From Certhia americana (lineage: Eukaryota; Chordata; Aves; Passeriformes; Certhiidae), in assembly GCA_018697195.1 (NCBI GenBank), contig CM031858.1, positions 110,783,556-110,847,555 of the forward strand: a stretch of DNA of 64,000 nt, read 5' to 3'. Positions 47,144 to 59,280 of this stretch are shown here, piece by piece. The stretch's first letter is position 1; the number at the start of each line of letters is the position of its first letter. The notes beneath the pieces were generated by a model that saw only the letters and a program-made list of their open reading frames with translations, was not told where the DNA came from and ran no database searches. Made by a program: the position numbers and the translations under genes.

Positions 47144-49744
47144 TCCATCCAATAAACCCCAGTGAAGAGCAGGTCCAGAGGGAAACACAAATCCTTCAAC
47201 AACCTGAACCATGCATTCTCTCTGCACAGCCACTGAGTTTGTCATTCCCCAGTGCAATCGGTCACAAAAATAGCCATCCTGATTCAGAAAGCTGCTACCT
47301 CTGGCTATATATAGGCTGTTCTGCATGTGGTTCAACCCTGAGCTCTTCACACACATTAATAGCCCATTGTGTCAGGCAAGGCAGTGTCAGCACTGCCCGC
47401 TGGTTTAAGAATACAGCACACAAGGGAGGGCCCCAGCCCTGCGAACAGCGATTCACTCGCTCTCTTGTCTTAGAATAACAGGCTTGGGAAATCAGCAGGA
47501 CTTGCCACACTTATGTCCCTGTGTGCCACCATGTCTGTGGGATGCAGCCCGTGAGCTTTGCAGGACAGGAGCCACGGTGCTGCACGTGGATGAAAACTGC
47601 AGCCACTGCCAGGGAGGAACTGGATGAAGCTCCGATGTCTTTTTGTGAATGAAGCTTATGTCCTGGTGACCCACCTCAAGCAGAGGGGGAAGAGAGGGAA
47701 TGTTGCTAAATATGCATTCCCAGAAGCAAGCAGAGTGCAAGCTCATCGTTCTCTACAGAATGCACATGCGTGGAGTGGCCCGGAAAGCACCAGACGTTGC
47801 TTGTTAAAAATTGGCATCTCTTCAACACAGCTACCAGTGATTTTTCTGTAAAACACATTAAGATTCAGTATAAATGCCTTTATGGATTTCACACCACATT
47901 AAAAGGAGTGAGTGATTGACTACATTCCCAGTAGCTTATTTTTCATCCTTTGACAGCTGTTAACCAGACAGAAGCATTATTAGTTCAATTTCTCATGCTG
48001 TAAAAATATTTGGATATAGGAATTTGGCCAAATTTTTCCTTCTTGTTTCTGGTTTCCTATGAGAGTCGGTTGGATTGTTTTGACAAATCCAAGAGTGTAG
48101 CTAGCACAGCATCTTAGCACAAATGCTGGGTTTAAAGCCAAGCCTCCAGGTTTGCTAAGCAGATTTGAAGCTCAAGGTAAGGAGACACAAGCTCTAATTA
48201 CAGCACTCCTAAGCAAAGTTTCAGGGTCATCAGGGCCTGGATACAGTTCTGCTCTTCACAAAAATAAGTGCTGCTTATGGGGTGTGGGTTTTCTGGTTCA
48301 AAAGAAAGATCTCCCTGACACAGTCAGCAGAGGGCATGTGAAAAATTGATATTGAATGCTAATGCTGATGTGAATCTGTTTTTATCTTGTATAGACCATA
48401 GACATGAGAACGTCCTTCTTGTCCATTAATCTCTTCAGTCTTTATTGGAATTTCTTTATTAAAACTTACAAAATTTCTGTTCTATCAATGTATCTTCTGA
48501 AATTTGCCATCCCTCAAGGTGAACTCCTTTGCAAGCAAGTGTTGAAGTTCTTATAGTGTAAAGTATGGAAAGAAAAGAATTTTCCAAAAGCCTCAATAGC
48601 ACTGGAAGTTTATAGCATCTTCTATGGCCCCCAGGGAATTTATGCTACCCAGGCATTATTCATCATTTCAAGCAAAATGACTGTGCAAAGCAAGGAGATA
48701 GTTACACAGCATTGAAGTGAATGTACTGCTCTGCATTCAATTCAGAGGAGCCAACAGCATAGCCTGAGTGTTTCTAAGACATTCAGGTGTCACAGACAAT
48801 CCCAGTTCTCTCCCTTGAGCTCAGGGCTCCACCAATTCTGTGACAGGAAACCAAAGGACTTGGTAAATCACAACCGTGTCTGAAAGAATTCCTCGTGTTC
48901 TGGGAAGCAAACACTTGAACCTTTCTCAGTATGGTCATCTGAATATGAATTACACAAGTTCACTGAGCATACACAGAGAAAGTTTTGGACCAACTATAGA
49001 AGCAATTTTAACACCTACTTGCCTGGAGTATGGTTATTTTGAAATCAAGTCTGAATTTTAAAATGTAAATGTTACAGGTCAAAGCTAAATTACAAGGTTC
49101 TGTTTTTCAAATGTTTCATTTTAATTTTTTTTTAATAGGCACACCAGAGACAGGCATGTTACGTGAGTGTAAAGCATTTACTGGTGAGTAGCATAAAATA
49201 GCTACTGCAACTCTTAAGTCTGCAATTTTAGCAATCTTAGACAACACTAAGTACTTGTGTCTTGTCCAACTAAATATTTATGATTTTATATGCAGATATT
49301 TAATGTTCTAAGTAAGGCAGTGCGGAGAAAATATACATTCACCTTCCCCTCAGCTTTGAGGCAAGTTAAGTTACATGATTCAGGGCTTTGCTCTCCACAC
49401 CGTGAGAAGAATAAAAGTGTCAGTAAGGAAACTCTTCCTTGTAGCTAAAAAACCTGGAGAAGCTTCATAAAATGAGCAAACAACAACCAACCAAGGAGAA
49501 AACAAAGCTGTCATATCAACTTCAATCATAAAGAATATGTTCATCCTGCAGAGCGTTCACTTTTCCATTTGCAAGATCAGAAAAGGGGTTCTGTTTTTTC
49601 AGGAGTTTCAAAAAAAGCAACATCTCATACTCTTAGGCTCCCTGCTTGTCCAAAGGCTTTCTGCCAGACTCTAACATGCTCAGGACAGAGCTACGTCAGG
49701 CAGGGCAGTGAAGCTGTCCCTGAATAATCACCCAACTCTTGCAA

Positions 49745-50035
49745 ATAACAAGCAGTGGGGCAGAAGAAAGTGGCTTCAAGTTGTGCCAGAAGAGGTACAG
49801 ATTTAGATTGGATACTAGGAAAAGTTTCTTCACCCAAAAGGCTTTTTCAGCCCTGGAGCAGGCTGCTCAGGAAAGCCCTGGAGTCACCAGTCCCTGGAAG
49901 TGTTCAAAAAAAGTGTAGCTGTGTCAGTCAGGGACATGGTTTAGTGGTGGACACGGTGGTGCTGGATTAATGGTTGGACTCGATGATCATGGAGGTCTTT
50001 ACCAACCTACATGATTCTGTGACTCTGATTCTGAT
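49745..50035 (+). mobile_element. CR1 LINE 3' fragment
   Basis: Sense CR1 end: AAATAACAAGCAGTGGGGCA, TTTAGATTGGATACTAGGAA, AAGTTTCTTCACCCAAAAGG, GGAGCAGGCTGCTCAGGAA, AGTCCCTGGAAGTGTTCAAA, GGACATGGTTTAGTGGTGGA, TTGGACTCGATGATC and a terminal ATTCTGTGACTCTGATTCTG repeat. Subfamily features (GGTTTAGTGG) differ from the 17.6 and 44.6 kb copies. Confidence 0.93.
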
Positions 50036-50956
50036 GAGAGAGCCCTGAGCACAGGGCGAGGATGCAGCATTAGTGCACCAAGCCCAGCCTGACTGACTCA
50101 TGCAAAACTGAACTGAATAAATCCTAGAACAGTGGAATTGCTGCATGACAAAATTTTTTAGCTACATGACAACCCTGTGGCTGGGACCTGAGGGGCTATC
50201 TGAGTCCATCAGAGCACTATTCCTGTGCAGCACTTGCTAGGGTCAGCTGTGGTGCCCTACACAATGCACAGGTCTCCTCTCCCTGCACAACTCACTTTCT
50301 TCTTCGCATCTGCCCCATCCAACAAGGGCACTGTGGAGCAGCAAACAAGGTGGCACAGCAAGGTGACTATTGCCAAACACCATGTATGAGGCATTAGGCC
50401 CAGTACTCACATGAATTGAGAGAAACCTACTTTTATTTTCCTAGGCTTATTCATATAATTAATTAATATCTCAATCAGCCAGGAACAGGCAAAGACATAA
50501 CAGTATTTCAGTGCATTCCTTGGGGAAACAGTGCACAGAGACAGCACAATTAATATAGACAAGATCCATTTAGATAGCAAGTTAATTTTACTGGCTAGAA
50601 GTAGACAGGAGAACCATTTTTCAGAAAACACTAAGAAAGTCAGATTTCCTTTTCCTTTACCTGTTGTCTGTCTCCATTGAACATGCTTTTGTTTGAAGGC
50701 AAAGACAAGCAGAAAGCATAGAAAAATCTCTGTTGAATTTCTGCAGATTTTTGAGGCATTCAGGCCAGGTGTCAGGGAAACTCACTGCTGCTTTACTGGG
50801 TAGGCAGATTTGTCCCCCTGCTCATCTACACATTGAAACCATATCAAAGCCTGAAATTACACAACGTCTGGCTTAACTATATTAAAATCATATCTCTTAT
50901 GTCCTCTCAGTATTAGAAACACAGCTTGCCAGAGCTAAGTCAATTAATTAATTAGA

Positions 50957-50983
50957 TTTTTTTTTTTTTTTTTTTTTTTTTTT
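50957..50983. repeat. Poly(T) run of about 27
   Basis: Pure T tract preceded by an ATTAATTAATTAGA stretch. Confidence 0.95.
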
Positions 50984-53129
50984 CCTATCTTGCAGTGATC
51001 TGACTGAACATGGAAATGTGGGGGGGAAATAGCAAATAATCCTCATTCAATTTATAAGCAAACTAGGTTACTGTAAAGTTGTCCTTGTCATGGAGTGCCA
51101 AAGTGCAGTATGCAGTTCTCGCCTCCTTGTGGGTTGCCATCTGCCATTGCAACTCCCTCTCCTTGCTCTGGCTCCCTGTTGGGGTAAAGTTGATGTCAGA
51201 GGCTTTGGCAAGCAGTGGGGAAAAAAAATAAAAATCCAACACTGTGAGTTCTCTACAGGCCAGTGTAGTCTGCTTCTAATATTGCTTCAGTCTGTGACTT
51301 CAGGAAATAAAATTAACAGAGTTTGTGCTGCTCTCAGGTTCAGTCCCTAAATCGCTGTAAAACAAGTGCACTGGAGAGCCTCTGTTCAGCCCAGGAGATG
51401 GGATTTTTGCAGGGAAATTTTCTGCCTTACTCGCACGACACTGCAACACTTGGTGACTATGCCACACTGCAGTGAAGCTGGGCTTTTAAAGTTTGAATAA
51501 CCCACCTTCGGGCATTTAAAAATTGCTTCCAGTGTTTGATTTCAACAACTGCACCTCAACAGGTCATGAGAGGCTCTTTCTTGCAGTGTGAAGTTCTTCT
51601 GCCTGTGTTTGCACAGGTCATTCATTACACTCAAGCACAGATTAGGCTGCACTCAAGGAAAATTTCACTTTGAAATCATAAGGCAAAATGGGATCTGCTG
51701 ATTGCCATGCAATAACCAACAAATTGGAACTGGAGAATATACCTGCTTTTCTGCCTCCCCAGTCAGCTTCCATCCAGGCTGCTTCTGCAGCATGAAATAA
51801 AAGTCCTGAGTGTTACTGACCAAGATCACACCTTTCCTGAAAAACAAAGCAGATTTCAATAACTGTTTTCTTCTATAGGTGACCCCAAATATGGTGTTTA
51901 TGTGAAAGGAAAATTAACTGACCACAAATGAAGAAGATCCTTCTGTTTGCCCAGGAAATCTCTCTTGTAGCTGTCTCAAACCCACTTTTATGTCCCAATG
52001 GGTATTTTTTCCCCCAGCTTTTTTAGGAAAAAGAAACAGGACACAGTGTAAGCTTACTAGTTTATGAAGCATTCATTATAATTTAATTTTGCTTGTGCGA
52101 GACAGAGCCTGAATTTTCAGGCAAGATTTGTTCAGTAAAGACCATGACATTCATGTCAAATACAAGGTCTGAATGCTGGGCAAAAGAAATGTTCAGGAGA
52201 AGCTCTTTTATGTATGTAGTTCCATCATTTCATTCTCACATCACAGTGCAACAGAGGGAAATGAAGTCCAATGAGTTTTTAGGTAACTCTTGTTATAACC
52301 TATATTTTATTCTATTTTAAGTTTGTAAAAATGTAATTTTAAATTAAATAGACATGTCTGGCTCTTTGGAGCTAAGCAGGCAATTAATAGAAACCAGTGC
52401 AACCTAAGCACCCTGACTCACGTTCCCAGAGGCAAAGAGCTGCTGTGGCTCAGGATGCTCTATTTTGCAGATTAGTTCTCTCACAGCAGTGTCAGCAATA
52501 AAACGTTTGCACCTCAGCCACAGCAATGCCAGAGCAGACATATCACTGAAAATTCATCTTCATCAGAGGTTTAAACAAGGATGCCTGCACCAGACTGGGA
52601 ACAAACGTTTTCTTCTTCCAGCTCCTCTACAAAAATATTATTTCTAGGCAGTGGGGCAAGGATGACATCTGGGGATAGCAGGACTATTTTTTTCAGAGCT
52701 TCTCTCTAGGAGCTGTGCAGCCAGTGGGTGCAGAACTGGGTGTCAGCATCCATGGCAAGATGCTTCCTCAGGCCCCTGCTCGATATTTCTGTCAGAGCAG
52801 GGATTAACAAAGAAAGGAAAGGTTTTCCTCCAAAGTTCACTGAATGACTGTCCATTTTTCCAGACAAAAGGCAGCACTTGCACTAAAAAGGAATATTCTT
52901 GAATGAACCCTCCCACAAAAGTGGCTTATTTTATGTGAGGTGTAAAAAGATTTCACGCTAAGATAAATTAACAATTATTTGCCATGATGCAGCAACCTTC
53001 TCCTTTCAGAGTCATTCATGCAGCTTTACCCTGGGCAATATATATAGATCTATCTGTCCCGTGGCTATAAGTCTTCACACAAATCTTCCAGGCATTCAGC
53101 TCTAATACCCTTCACATGAGGCTACTGGT

Positions 53130-53270
53130 TCAGCTTGTATCTATTGCTTAATCAATGAGCAATAAAACTCCAGCCGCTACTGAACTGCTGCTTCAGCTAA
53201 TAAGGGCTTGGTCTGCTTTGCCAGAGTATCCTAATTACTTATAATGAAATAATGTAAGTAGATCTGATAT
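53130..53270. promoter_or_regulatory. Candidate conserved non-coding element
   Basis: It contains TTGCTTAATCAATGAGCAAT, ATAAAACTCCAGCCGCTACT, GCTTCAGCTAATAAGG and CTAATTACTTATAATGA. Dense homeodomain-type cores and a retained CpG in a repeat-free stretch suggest an enhancer. Inference from texture only. Confidence 0.25.
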
Positions 53271-54591
53271 ATTTGGAAGTTGTATTTTTTTTCTTTTACC
53301 AAAATGGAAACTCAGTAAGTCCTGGAGTTTTGTTCCTCACTGAATTACTCTTTAATTGGACCTGTTTGCCTCAGCTGCTATTTGTAGCTGCAGCTCTCCC
53401 CCTACTCAGTGTAGGGGGAAATCTTTAACATCACCACCTACAGGGCCGCAACGTTTTCTACAGCAGACTGTAAAATACCACCATCCATCCCTGGGTAGAG
53501 ACAGATTTAATACCCATCCTTTTGCCCCAGTGGGTTCAAAAAACTATCTGGTGGTGTTGCACCTTCTCCAGAGTGATGAAGATAATAGCAACAGGCTTGG
53601 TTTGCACCAGTAGCAGACTGTAAAGGGACTGGCAGCAGCCTCATAAAGACAATACCAGTAACAAATATCAATAATTTGTTATGTATTTCTGTTCCTTCTG
53701 CATTACAGAGGGCACTGAACCCAGCCTGTACAGAAATCTCTGGCCGGGCTGTAAAAGATCAGTGGACCTTAGCACACAACAAGAAGATTAACAAAGACAG
53801 TTTGGGGAATCTGCTCTGGAATAGCTCAATTCTTATCTCCTGAGGTCCTGAAGATTAAACAGCTACTGGAGAGCCAGAAGCACTGGAGGTCTGTTGAGAC
53901 AGGTAAGCATATCTGCCCTGCAAGCAGTGGTCTCTAAATGGAATTTCAGAAGGGGTTCTGTGGAAAGAACTGCAGTGGCACAGAGGTAAGGGCTCTTACA
54001 GAAACACTATGGCCGAGGGGAGCAGATTGATTTCTCAATGAGCCAGCAGTGAAAGATCTTATGTTGCTATATATTTCCATGGTTTGAAAATATACAGGTA
54101 GCTAGAATGCCTTACAACAACAAAAAAAATTTACCCAGAGTGACAGCCTTAGAGGTTATAATGCAGGAAAGATGTTTGTGAGAATTTTCCTGTATCAGTG
54201 CCCATCCTGCTGTCTTCTAGGGGAAGAAATCTCTCTGCAGTGTGTAAAAGATGGTATTCTTTTTAAAAGCCTGGTAAAATGTCTTTAATTGGTGGATGAA
54301 TAACATCCTTTCTAATGTGGTGTGCCAATGTTAGGACACTTTTAACATCATTTCCAGTCATGCTCATTGGAAATACTTTATTCAGAAGTGCCTGGTTTGT
54401 TCTCTGCACAGTTTGCAGATCCAGATGGGGTAAGTGGAGAAGCTGCTGCTGCTCTCCAGTTTCGGCAAGGCCTGGATCACTGTGCAAGATTTGCAGGAAG
54501 TACCAGAAACAGAGTAGTTAGAAAAAGTGCATTCATTGCATATATGCAGGCCAAGGCTGATCATATTCCATATTGTGATATTTTTCATTGA

Positions 54592-55745
54592 ATCATAGAA
54601 TAGTTTGGGTTGGAAAGGACCTATATTCCATGTGCTTTAGTATAGCTTCTGGGAGATCTTCCCAGGTACAGAGGTGAGGATGACAGGTTGCTAATTTTCA
54701 GGTTTCCCAAGGTAGAATGTTTCCCTTTTTCCAACCACCTGGGACTTCACTTGACTGCCATGACTTTCCAAGCATCATGGAGTGGCTTGGCAAGTACATC
54801 AGCCAATTCCCTCAAAACTCTGGGATGCATCTCAGCAAATCTCTTAGACCCATGTATTTTCAAGTTCCTCAGGTGCTTCCAAACCTGATCTTCCCTTACA
54901 CTACCCTCCAGGGAGGGTAAGAGGTATGGGAAGAGAGGTTGCCAGTGAAGACAGAAGCAAAAGCGTTGCCTTCTCCTCATTCACTGTTACTAGTTTGCCA
55001 GCATTGTTTATCTCTCTGTGTGTGTACACCTTCTCTGGCTGACGTATCTGTAGAAGCTCGTCTACTCTGTGCATCTCTTGCCAAGTTCAGCTCCAGCTGC
55101 ACCTGGGCCTTCCTGACCCCATCCCTTATACAACTGTGCGACATTCATTTACTCTTTCCAGGATATTTGTGCCTGCCTACCCTATCTGTGCATTTCCTTC
55201 TTGCCCATTAGCCTGACCAGCAAGTCCCAGCTCAGCCACGGTGGTCTCTTGCCTTCTTTCCCTAATTTCTTACACCTGGAGATTTGTTGGCACTTGTGCT
55301 CTGTGGGAAAGCATTTTTAAGGGGTGTCAGCTCTGATCTGCTCCCTTTTCTCAGAGGGCAGTTTCCTAGGGGAACCTATTGACTAACTCCTTGAAGAGCT
55401 TTCCTGAAGTTCAGGGTCCTGACTCTTTGCCCGTACTCCTCAGGACTGCAAACTCCACTAGTTTGTGATCACTGCAGCACAGGCTGACTCCAATCTTGAT
55501 GTCCCCTAGTGGTTTTCTTGCGTTGATGACCATCAGATCCAGTATCATATCCCCTCTGGTAGTGCTGTCTATTTCTATTACCTGGCTGAGGAATTCGTCC
55601 TCCCTGCATTCCAGGAGTCTGCTGGATTTCCCTCAGCTCGCTGTGCTTCTTCCCCAGATGTTGCAATTGGTGAAGTTCCCCAGCAGGACAAGAGCCCATG
55701 GGCATGGTTTCTTGTGCTGCTGGAGCAGGCTATGCAGCCTATTCC
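54592..55745 (-). mobile_element. Internally deleted CR1 LINE (ORF2 EN to early RT joined to a 35-base 3' tail)
   Basis: The left edge GAATCATAGAATAGTTTGGG then TTGGAAAGGACC is the exact avian CR1 3' terminus. The next bases are not CR1 3' UTR but the reverse complement of early RT, corresponding to the YRPVSLTSVPGKI region. The element therefore lacks most of RT and nearly all of the 3' UTR. From there to about 55745 it is ORF2 in reverse. Confidence 0.85.
54690..55700 (-). pseudogene. CR1 ORF2 remnant: endonuclease, linker and start of RT, several frameshifts
   Basis: Read leftward on the minus strand, the endonuclease part shows ALVLLGNFTNCNI (family GDFN altered to GNFT), SRLLECREDEFLSQVIE, GDMILDLMVINARKPLGD and SLCCSDHKLVEF, in which SDH is intact. 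After a decayed linker comes HLRNLKIH, EMHPRVLRELADVLAKPL (minus-strand frame 54980-54747) and, after a frame change, PVILTSVPGKI. The order is normal for CR1 ORF2, but stops and frameshifts make it non-functional. Confidence 0.85.
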
Positions 55746-56008
55746 TTCGTCAATAGGCTCCCCTTGAACAGTAAGAAACCAAATAAAATTTGCAGCGCAG
55801 CTCCGCTGCCATAAAATCCAAAGGTATTAACGGTTATATAGCAAAGAATAGGATTATATGAAAATCTTGAGTTTAGATGATTATATATGGCTCAGGTAGC
55901 AGCCACACCTGGAATATGCTCCCAATCCATACAGTGTAAAAGTCAGTGCACCAATAAAAATAACAAAAAAATATGGTCCAGGGAAGCAAACAGTATTTTA
56001 GGACTCAG
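55746..56008. other. Unidentified AT-rich block between CR1 and LTR
   Basis: The block contains AAATAAAATTTGCAGCGCAG, a GGCAGCGGAGCTGC-type palindrome near 55797-55812 and AT-rich sequence with several TATATA-like words. It may be a repeat, possibly another LTR piece, but I cannot identify it. Confidence 0.3.
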
Positions 56009-56598
56009 TGCTTGTTTTGGCTGGGATAGAGTTAGTTTTCTTCACAGTAGCTGGTATGGGCTATACTTTGTATTTGTGCTAGAAATGGTGTTAATAATGC
56101 AGGGATATTTTAGCTGTTGCTAAGCAGGGCTTGCACAGTGTCAAGGTTTCCTCTGCTCTTCACACCACTCCACCAGTGAGCAGGCTGGGTGTGGAGAAGC
56201 AGTTTGGGGGGAAACAGCCAGGACAGCTGACCCCAACTGGCCAAAGGAATACCCCACACTGTATGGCATCATGCTCAGCGTATAGAGCTGAGGGAAGAAG
56301 GAAGGCAGGGACAATTGGGGTTATGGCTTTTGTCTTCCTGAGTTGCTCTTACATGTGATGGAGCACAGCTTCCCTGGGGATGGTTGAACACCTGCCTGCC
56401 CATGGGAAGTGGTGAATGAATTCCTCGTTCTGTTTTATTTGTGCACGTGGCTTTTGCTTTGCCTGTTAAATTGTCTTTATCTCAAGCAATGACTTTTCTC
56501 ACTTTTACCCTCCTGATTCTCCACCCCATGGTGCTGGTAGGGGACTGAGTTAGCAGCTCTGTGGGGCTGAGTTGTCAGTTGATGTTAAATCACAACCA
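56009..56598 (+). mobile_element. Solo LTR of an avian endogenous retrovirus (ERVL-like)
   Basis: About 590 bases run from TGCTTGTTTTGGCTGGGATA to GATGTTAAATCACAACCA. Recognisable LTR segments in order are AGTTTTCTTCACAGTAGCTG, AATGCAGGGATATTTTAGCT, GCTGACCCCAACTGGCC, a degraded TATA region (CATGCTCAGCGTATAGAGCT), GGTTGAACACCTGCCTGCCC, GAAGTGGTGAATGAATTCC and TGTTAAATTGTCTTTATC. This matches a common neoavian LTR as I remember it. No gag, pol or env sequence adjoins it. A target duplication was not found, so the ends are accurate to a few bases only. Confidence 0.85.
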
Positions 56599-56959
56599 CC
56601 TGTAAAATAAATTTGTATTACACAGAGGGTGTACAAGACAAATTTTGTACTATCTAGCATAGTAAATACTCAAGAGAGAAACAAGCAGGCTTTATAAATA
56701 CTATCAAACTGACAGTGCAAATGAAAGAAGGGACTTATTTAGTCTCAGAAAATAGCAGGTCAAGAAGAAAGGCCCTCAAGCTGGGGAAAGTTTAGATTAC
56801 AAAAAGCTCTTCATGGAGCAATAAGATGGTCATATGTATATACCTAAAAAGAACTGAATAATATGTGTTTTGATTCTTTTAAAGTTGCTATTAGAGTAAG
56901 TGTGTCAGAGCAAATCCCTCTTGAAAATTGCCTGCAGTAAGCAGCACAGAATGAGACAT

Positions 56960-57120
56960 ACTCTCAGTTCGTGGAATTAATAAAGGCAGCTAATTGGGAA
57001 ATAGCTCTGGTGCCTGAGTCACCCTGTACCTGCTTTTTTACATCTTTTGCAATGTAGGCATAAAAATGCTAATATGTAGTCAGAATAAAATGTCATTATT
57101 CTGTCTGCAGTGAGCTTCAC
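56960..57120. promoter_or_regulatory. Candidate conserved non-coding element
   Basis: GTGGAATTAATAAAGGCAGC, TAATTGGGAAATAGC, GCCTGAGTCACCCTG (an AP-1-like TGAGTCA) and TTGCAATGTAGGCATAAAAA occur together in repeat-free DNA. Enhancer-like texture only; conservation not tested. Confidence 0.25.
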
Positions 57121-57315
57121 ACCTATTTTTGTGTTGTCAATTTCTGCATATGGCAGTATCAAATCCACTTCTCTTGCTGTATGTTTTTAAGTAAAGATTA
57201 AAGAAAACAGAAAATGTCTTTTTCAGAAGGCCATACTGTCCTTTAAATGCATGGAAAAGGGCTGAGTGATCTCAGTTCTGACACTGCTGTCTATCCTTTT
57301 ACATATATTATTCCC

Positions 57316-57340
57316 CTCCCCAATGAAGTCAATAGGAATA
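57316..57340. repeat. Half-site of an ancient palindromic repeat
   Basis: CCCCAATGAAGTCAATAGGA is one arm of the TGAAGTCAATGG-type repeat also seen at 0.65 kb. Confidence 0.35.
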
Positions 57341-59019
57341 ATAGTTTCCCCCTCTACGCTTTTTATGGATCACATGCCAAAAGTACATGATGTGGTTTAC
57401 TTTGGAGTTTTTTTCACTAACATCTGCAATGTAATCAATGAAGTCAACAGTACTCTAGAAATAGGGATACAGTATTATCTACATAGCTTTTTTTGACAAT
57501 AGAATAAAGAATTGGAATGGATTCATATTTGCTAATTTGTTTTCTCCACACAGACAGCTCTTCTTGTTGTAACAGCACTTCAAATATAATGCATTTAAAT
57601 GGTTACTGTGTTACAGCTTTTTCTGCTTTTCTGAGAAAGTAGTTGATGTTCTTTTCTAAAAAAGAATAAAGGCTAAATGTGATTTTAAGAAGAAAAACAC
57701 ATTTCTTTTCATAGCAAAATAATTTTAAGGCAGGCCAACCTTGAGTTCAAACTAATTGGTAAGATTCCTCCAAATTAGTTATGGATTGTCACTGTCAAAA
57801 TCTGTTTCTTTACAGTAGCATGACATTTTCCATCCCTAAAGTTCTCACAGGAACGTACATAAATTTTGATGACAGAGCTTTCAGAAAGCCTGTAAAATAC
57901 ATGTCTAAAATGTGGCTATAGTCCTAAACTATTTTTCAGAACTAGAAAGGATACTACTGTAACATCAGGCCATTTCAAGTTAGCAGTGACAACTGCTCAA
58001 ACCAGTTCCTTAAAAGGCTCAGAACTGGGAGTGATAAGGACTGATTAAATTAATTGGCTCTGGAAAACTTCCAAAGAGTTTCATGTGTTTCTTATGCAAA
58101 AGAGATAAAACTCACAACTATTCCAACTTTCAAACATTTGTGAAAGATACGTATATCCAGAGTTCCTCCTGCTTTGGAAATGTTTTTGGAAAGCATGTTC
58201 AATAGATACATAAACTACCTGGCACTGCACTTACTCCATGTTTATGCTGATGTGAATAAAAATCTGGAGGGTATCCTCAGAATAAAGCCTTAAGAAAGTC
58301 TCTCCTCCCATTTAACTCACACAGTCAATTTTCTAAAACTGTTTAGTTCACATTAGTCAGTGCATTGTTCTACTAAATAATTCCTTAGCTGACTTTACAA
58401 CATTATGTGAGAGACTGAAAGTTAACATATTTCAGTCATACAGAGTTCAAAAGTAAGAACCTCCTAAGGACACTTAGGGGATGTCAAATGAGTGAAGAAA
58501 GACAAATGAGGGCATATATCATTATCCACTTAAATACCACAGCCCCATCTGTAAACTAATAAGAATTCATTACAAAGATACTAGACAAAAGCAGATTACC
58601 TTGGATTTATGGAAAGGTAAATCTAGTTTTGCTTATTGTCTGCTGCTTGTTTTCAAAGTCCTTACAAATGACAGCTGCCACCTTCTTTATTGTGCTTTTC
58701 TAATTTTCTCCTCTCTGTGAAGTTGGAAAGATTAATATTAGAAAACTGATTCAGATACAATCAAATCTATCGATCTGCGTTGTGAAACACCTGAGCTTAA
58801 GGCAGGGAATACTTCTTCATTTGCATTCTCACACAACCTTAGCAGGAGTCAGCTCATCATGTAGGAGAAGACTTTCAAGTGACCACTGATAATACATTCC
58901 CTTTAACATGTATGCTTTTTTCTGGAAATGTTTTGCACTGATCTGAAAATTATGAATAAGAGTTGGAAGAGGCTGTGGTAGGGGACACATAAAGCTGGGA
59001 CAATTGACCACACTACCCT

Positions 59020-59280
59020 GGAATCATATAATCCTTAAGGTTGGAAAAGAACTTTAGGATCACTGAATCCATCTATTAACACAGCACAGTCAAGTCCACC
59101 ACTAAATTCTATTACTAAGAACCACATCTCCATATTTTTAACATCTCCATATTTTTAAACATCTCCAGGGATGGTGACTGTACCACTTCTCTGTGCAGCC
59201 TGTTCCAATGCTCGATTAATCTTTCAGTGAAAATATCTTTCCTAATGTCTAGTCTAATATGACACCTAGGGAAAAGATGC
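59020..59280 (-). mobile_element. CR1 LINE 3' fragment
   Basis: The reverse-complement CR1 3' end reads GGAATCATATAATCCTTAAG, GTTGGAAAAGAACTTTAGGA, TCACTGAATCC, ATCTCCAGGGATGGTGACTG, CTGTGCAGCCTGTTCCAATG and TTTCCTAATGTCTAGTC. A 17-bp tandem duplication (ACATCTCCATATTTTTA) lies inside it at about 59123-59156. Confidence 0.9.

Larger units (their letters stand above)
44581..49740. other. Non-coding stretch
   Basis: No gene recognised. Contents: an ancient palindromic repeat copy (45388-45476) and a short 10-bp tandem triplication (47116-47143). Confidence 0.5.
50036..54590. other. Non-coding stretch
   Basis: No gene recognised. A poly(T) run lies at 50957-50983 and an enhancer-like block at 53130-53270. 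Open frames show no motif. Confidence 0.5.
56599..59015. other. Non-coding stretch
   Basis: No gene recognised. It contains an enhancer-like block (56960-57120) and a remnant of the ancient CAATGAAGTCAATAGGA repeat (57316-57340). Confidence 0.5.
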
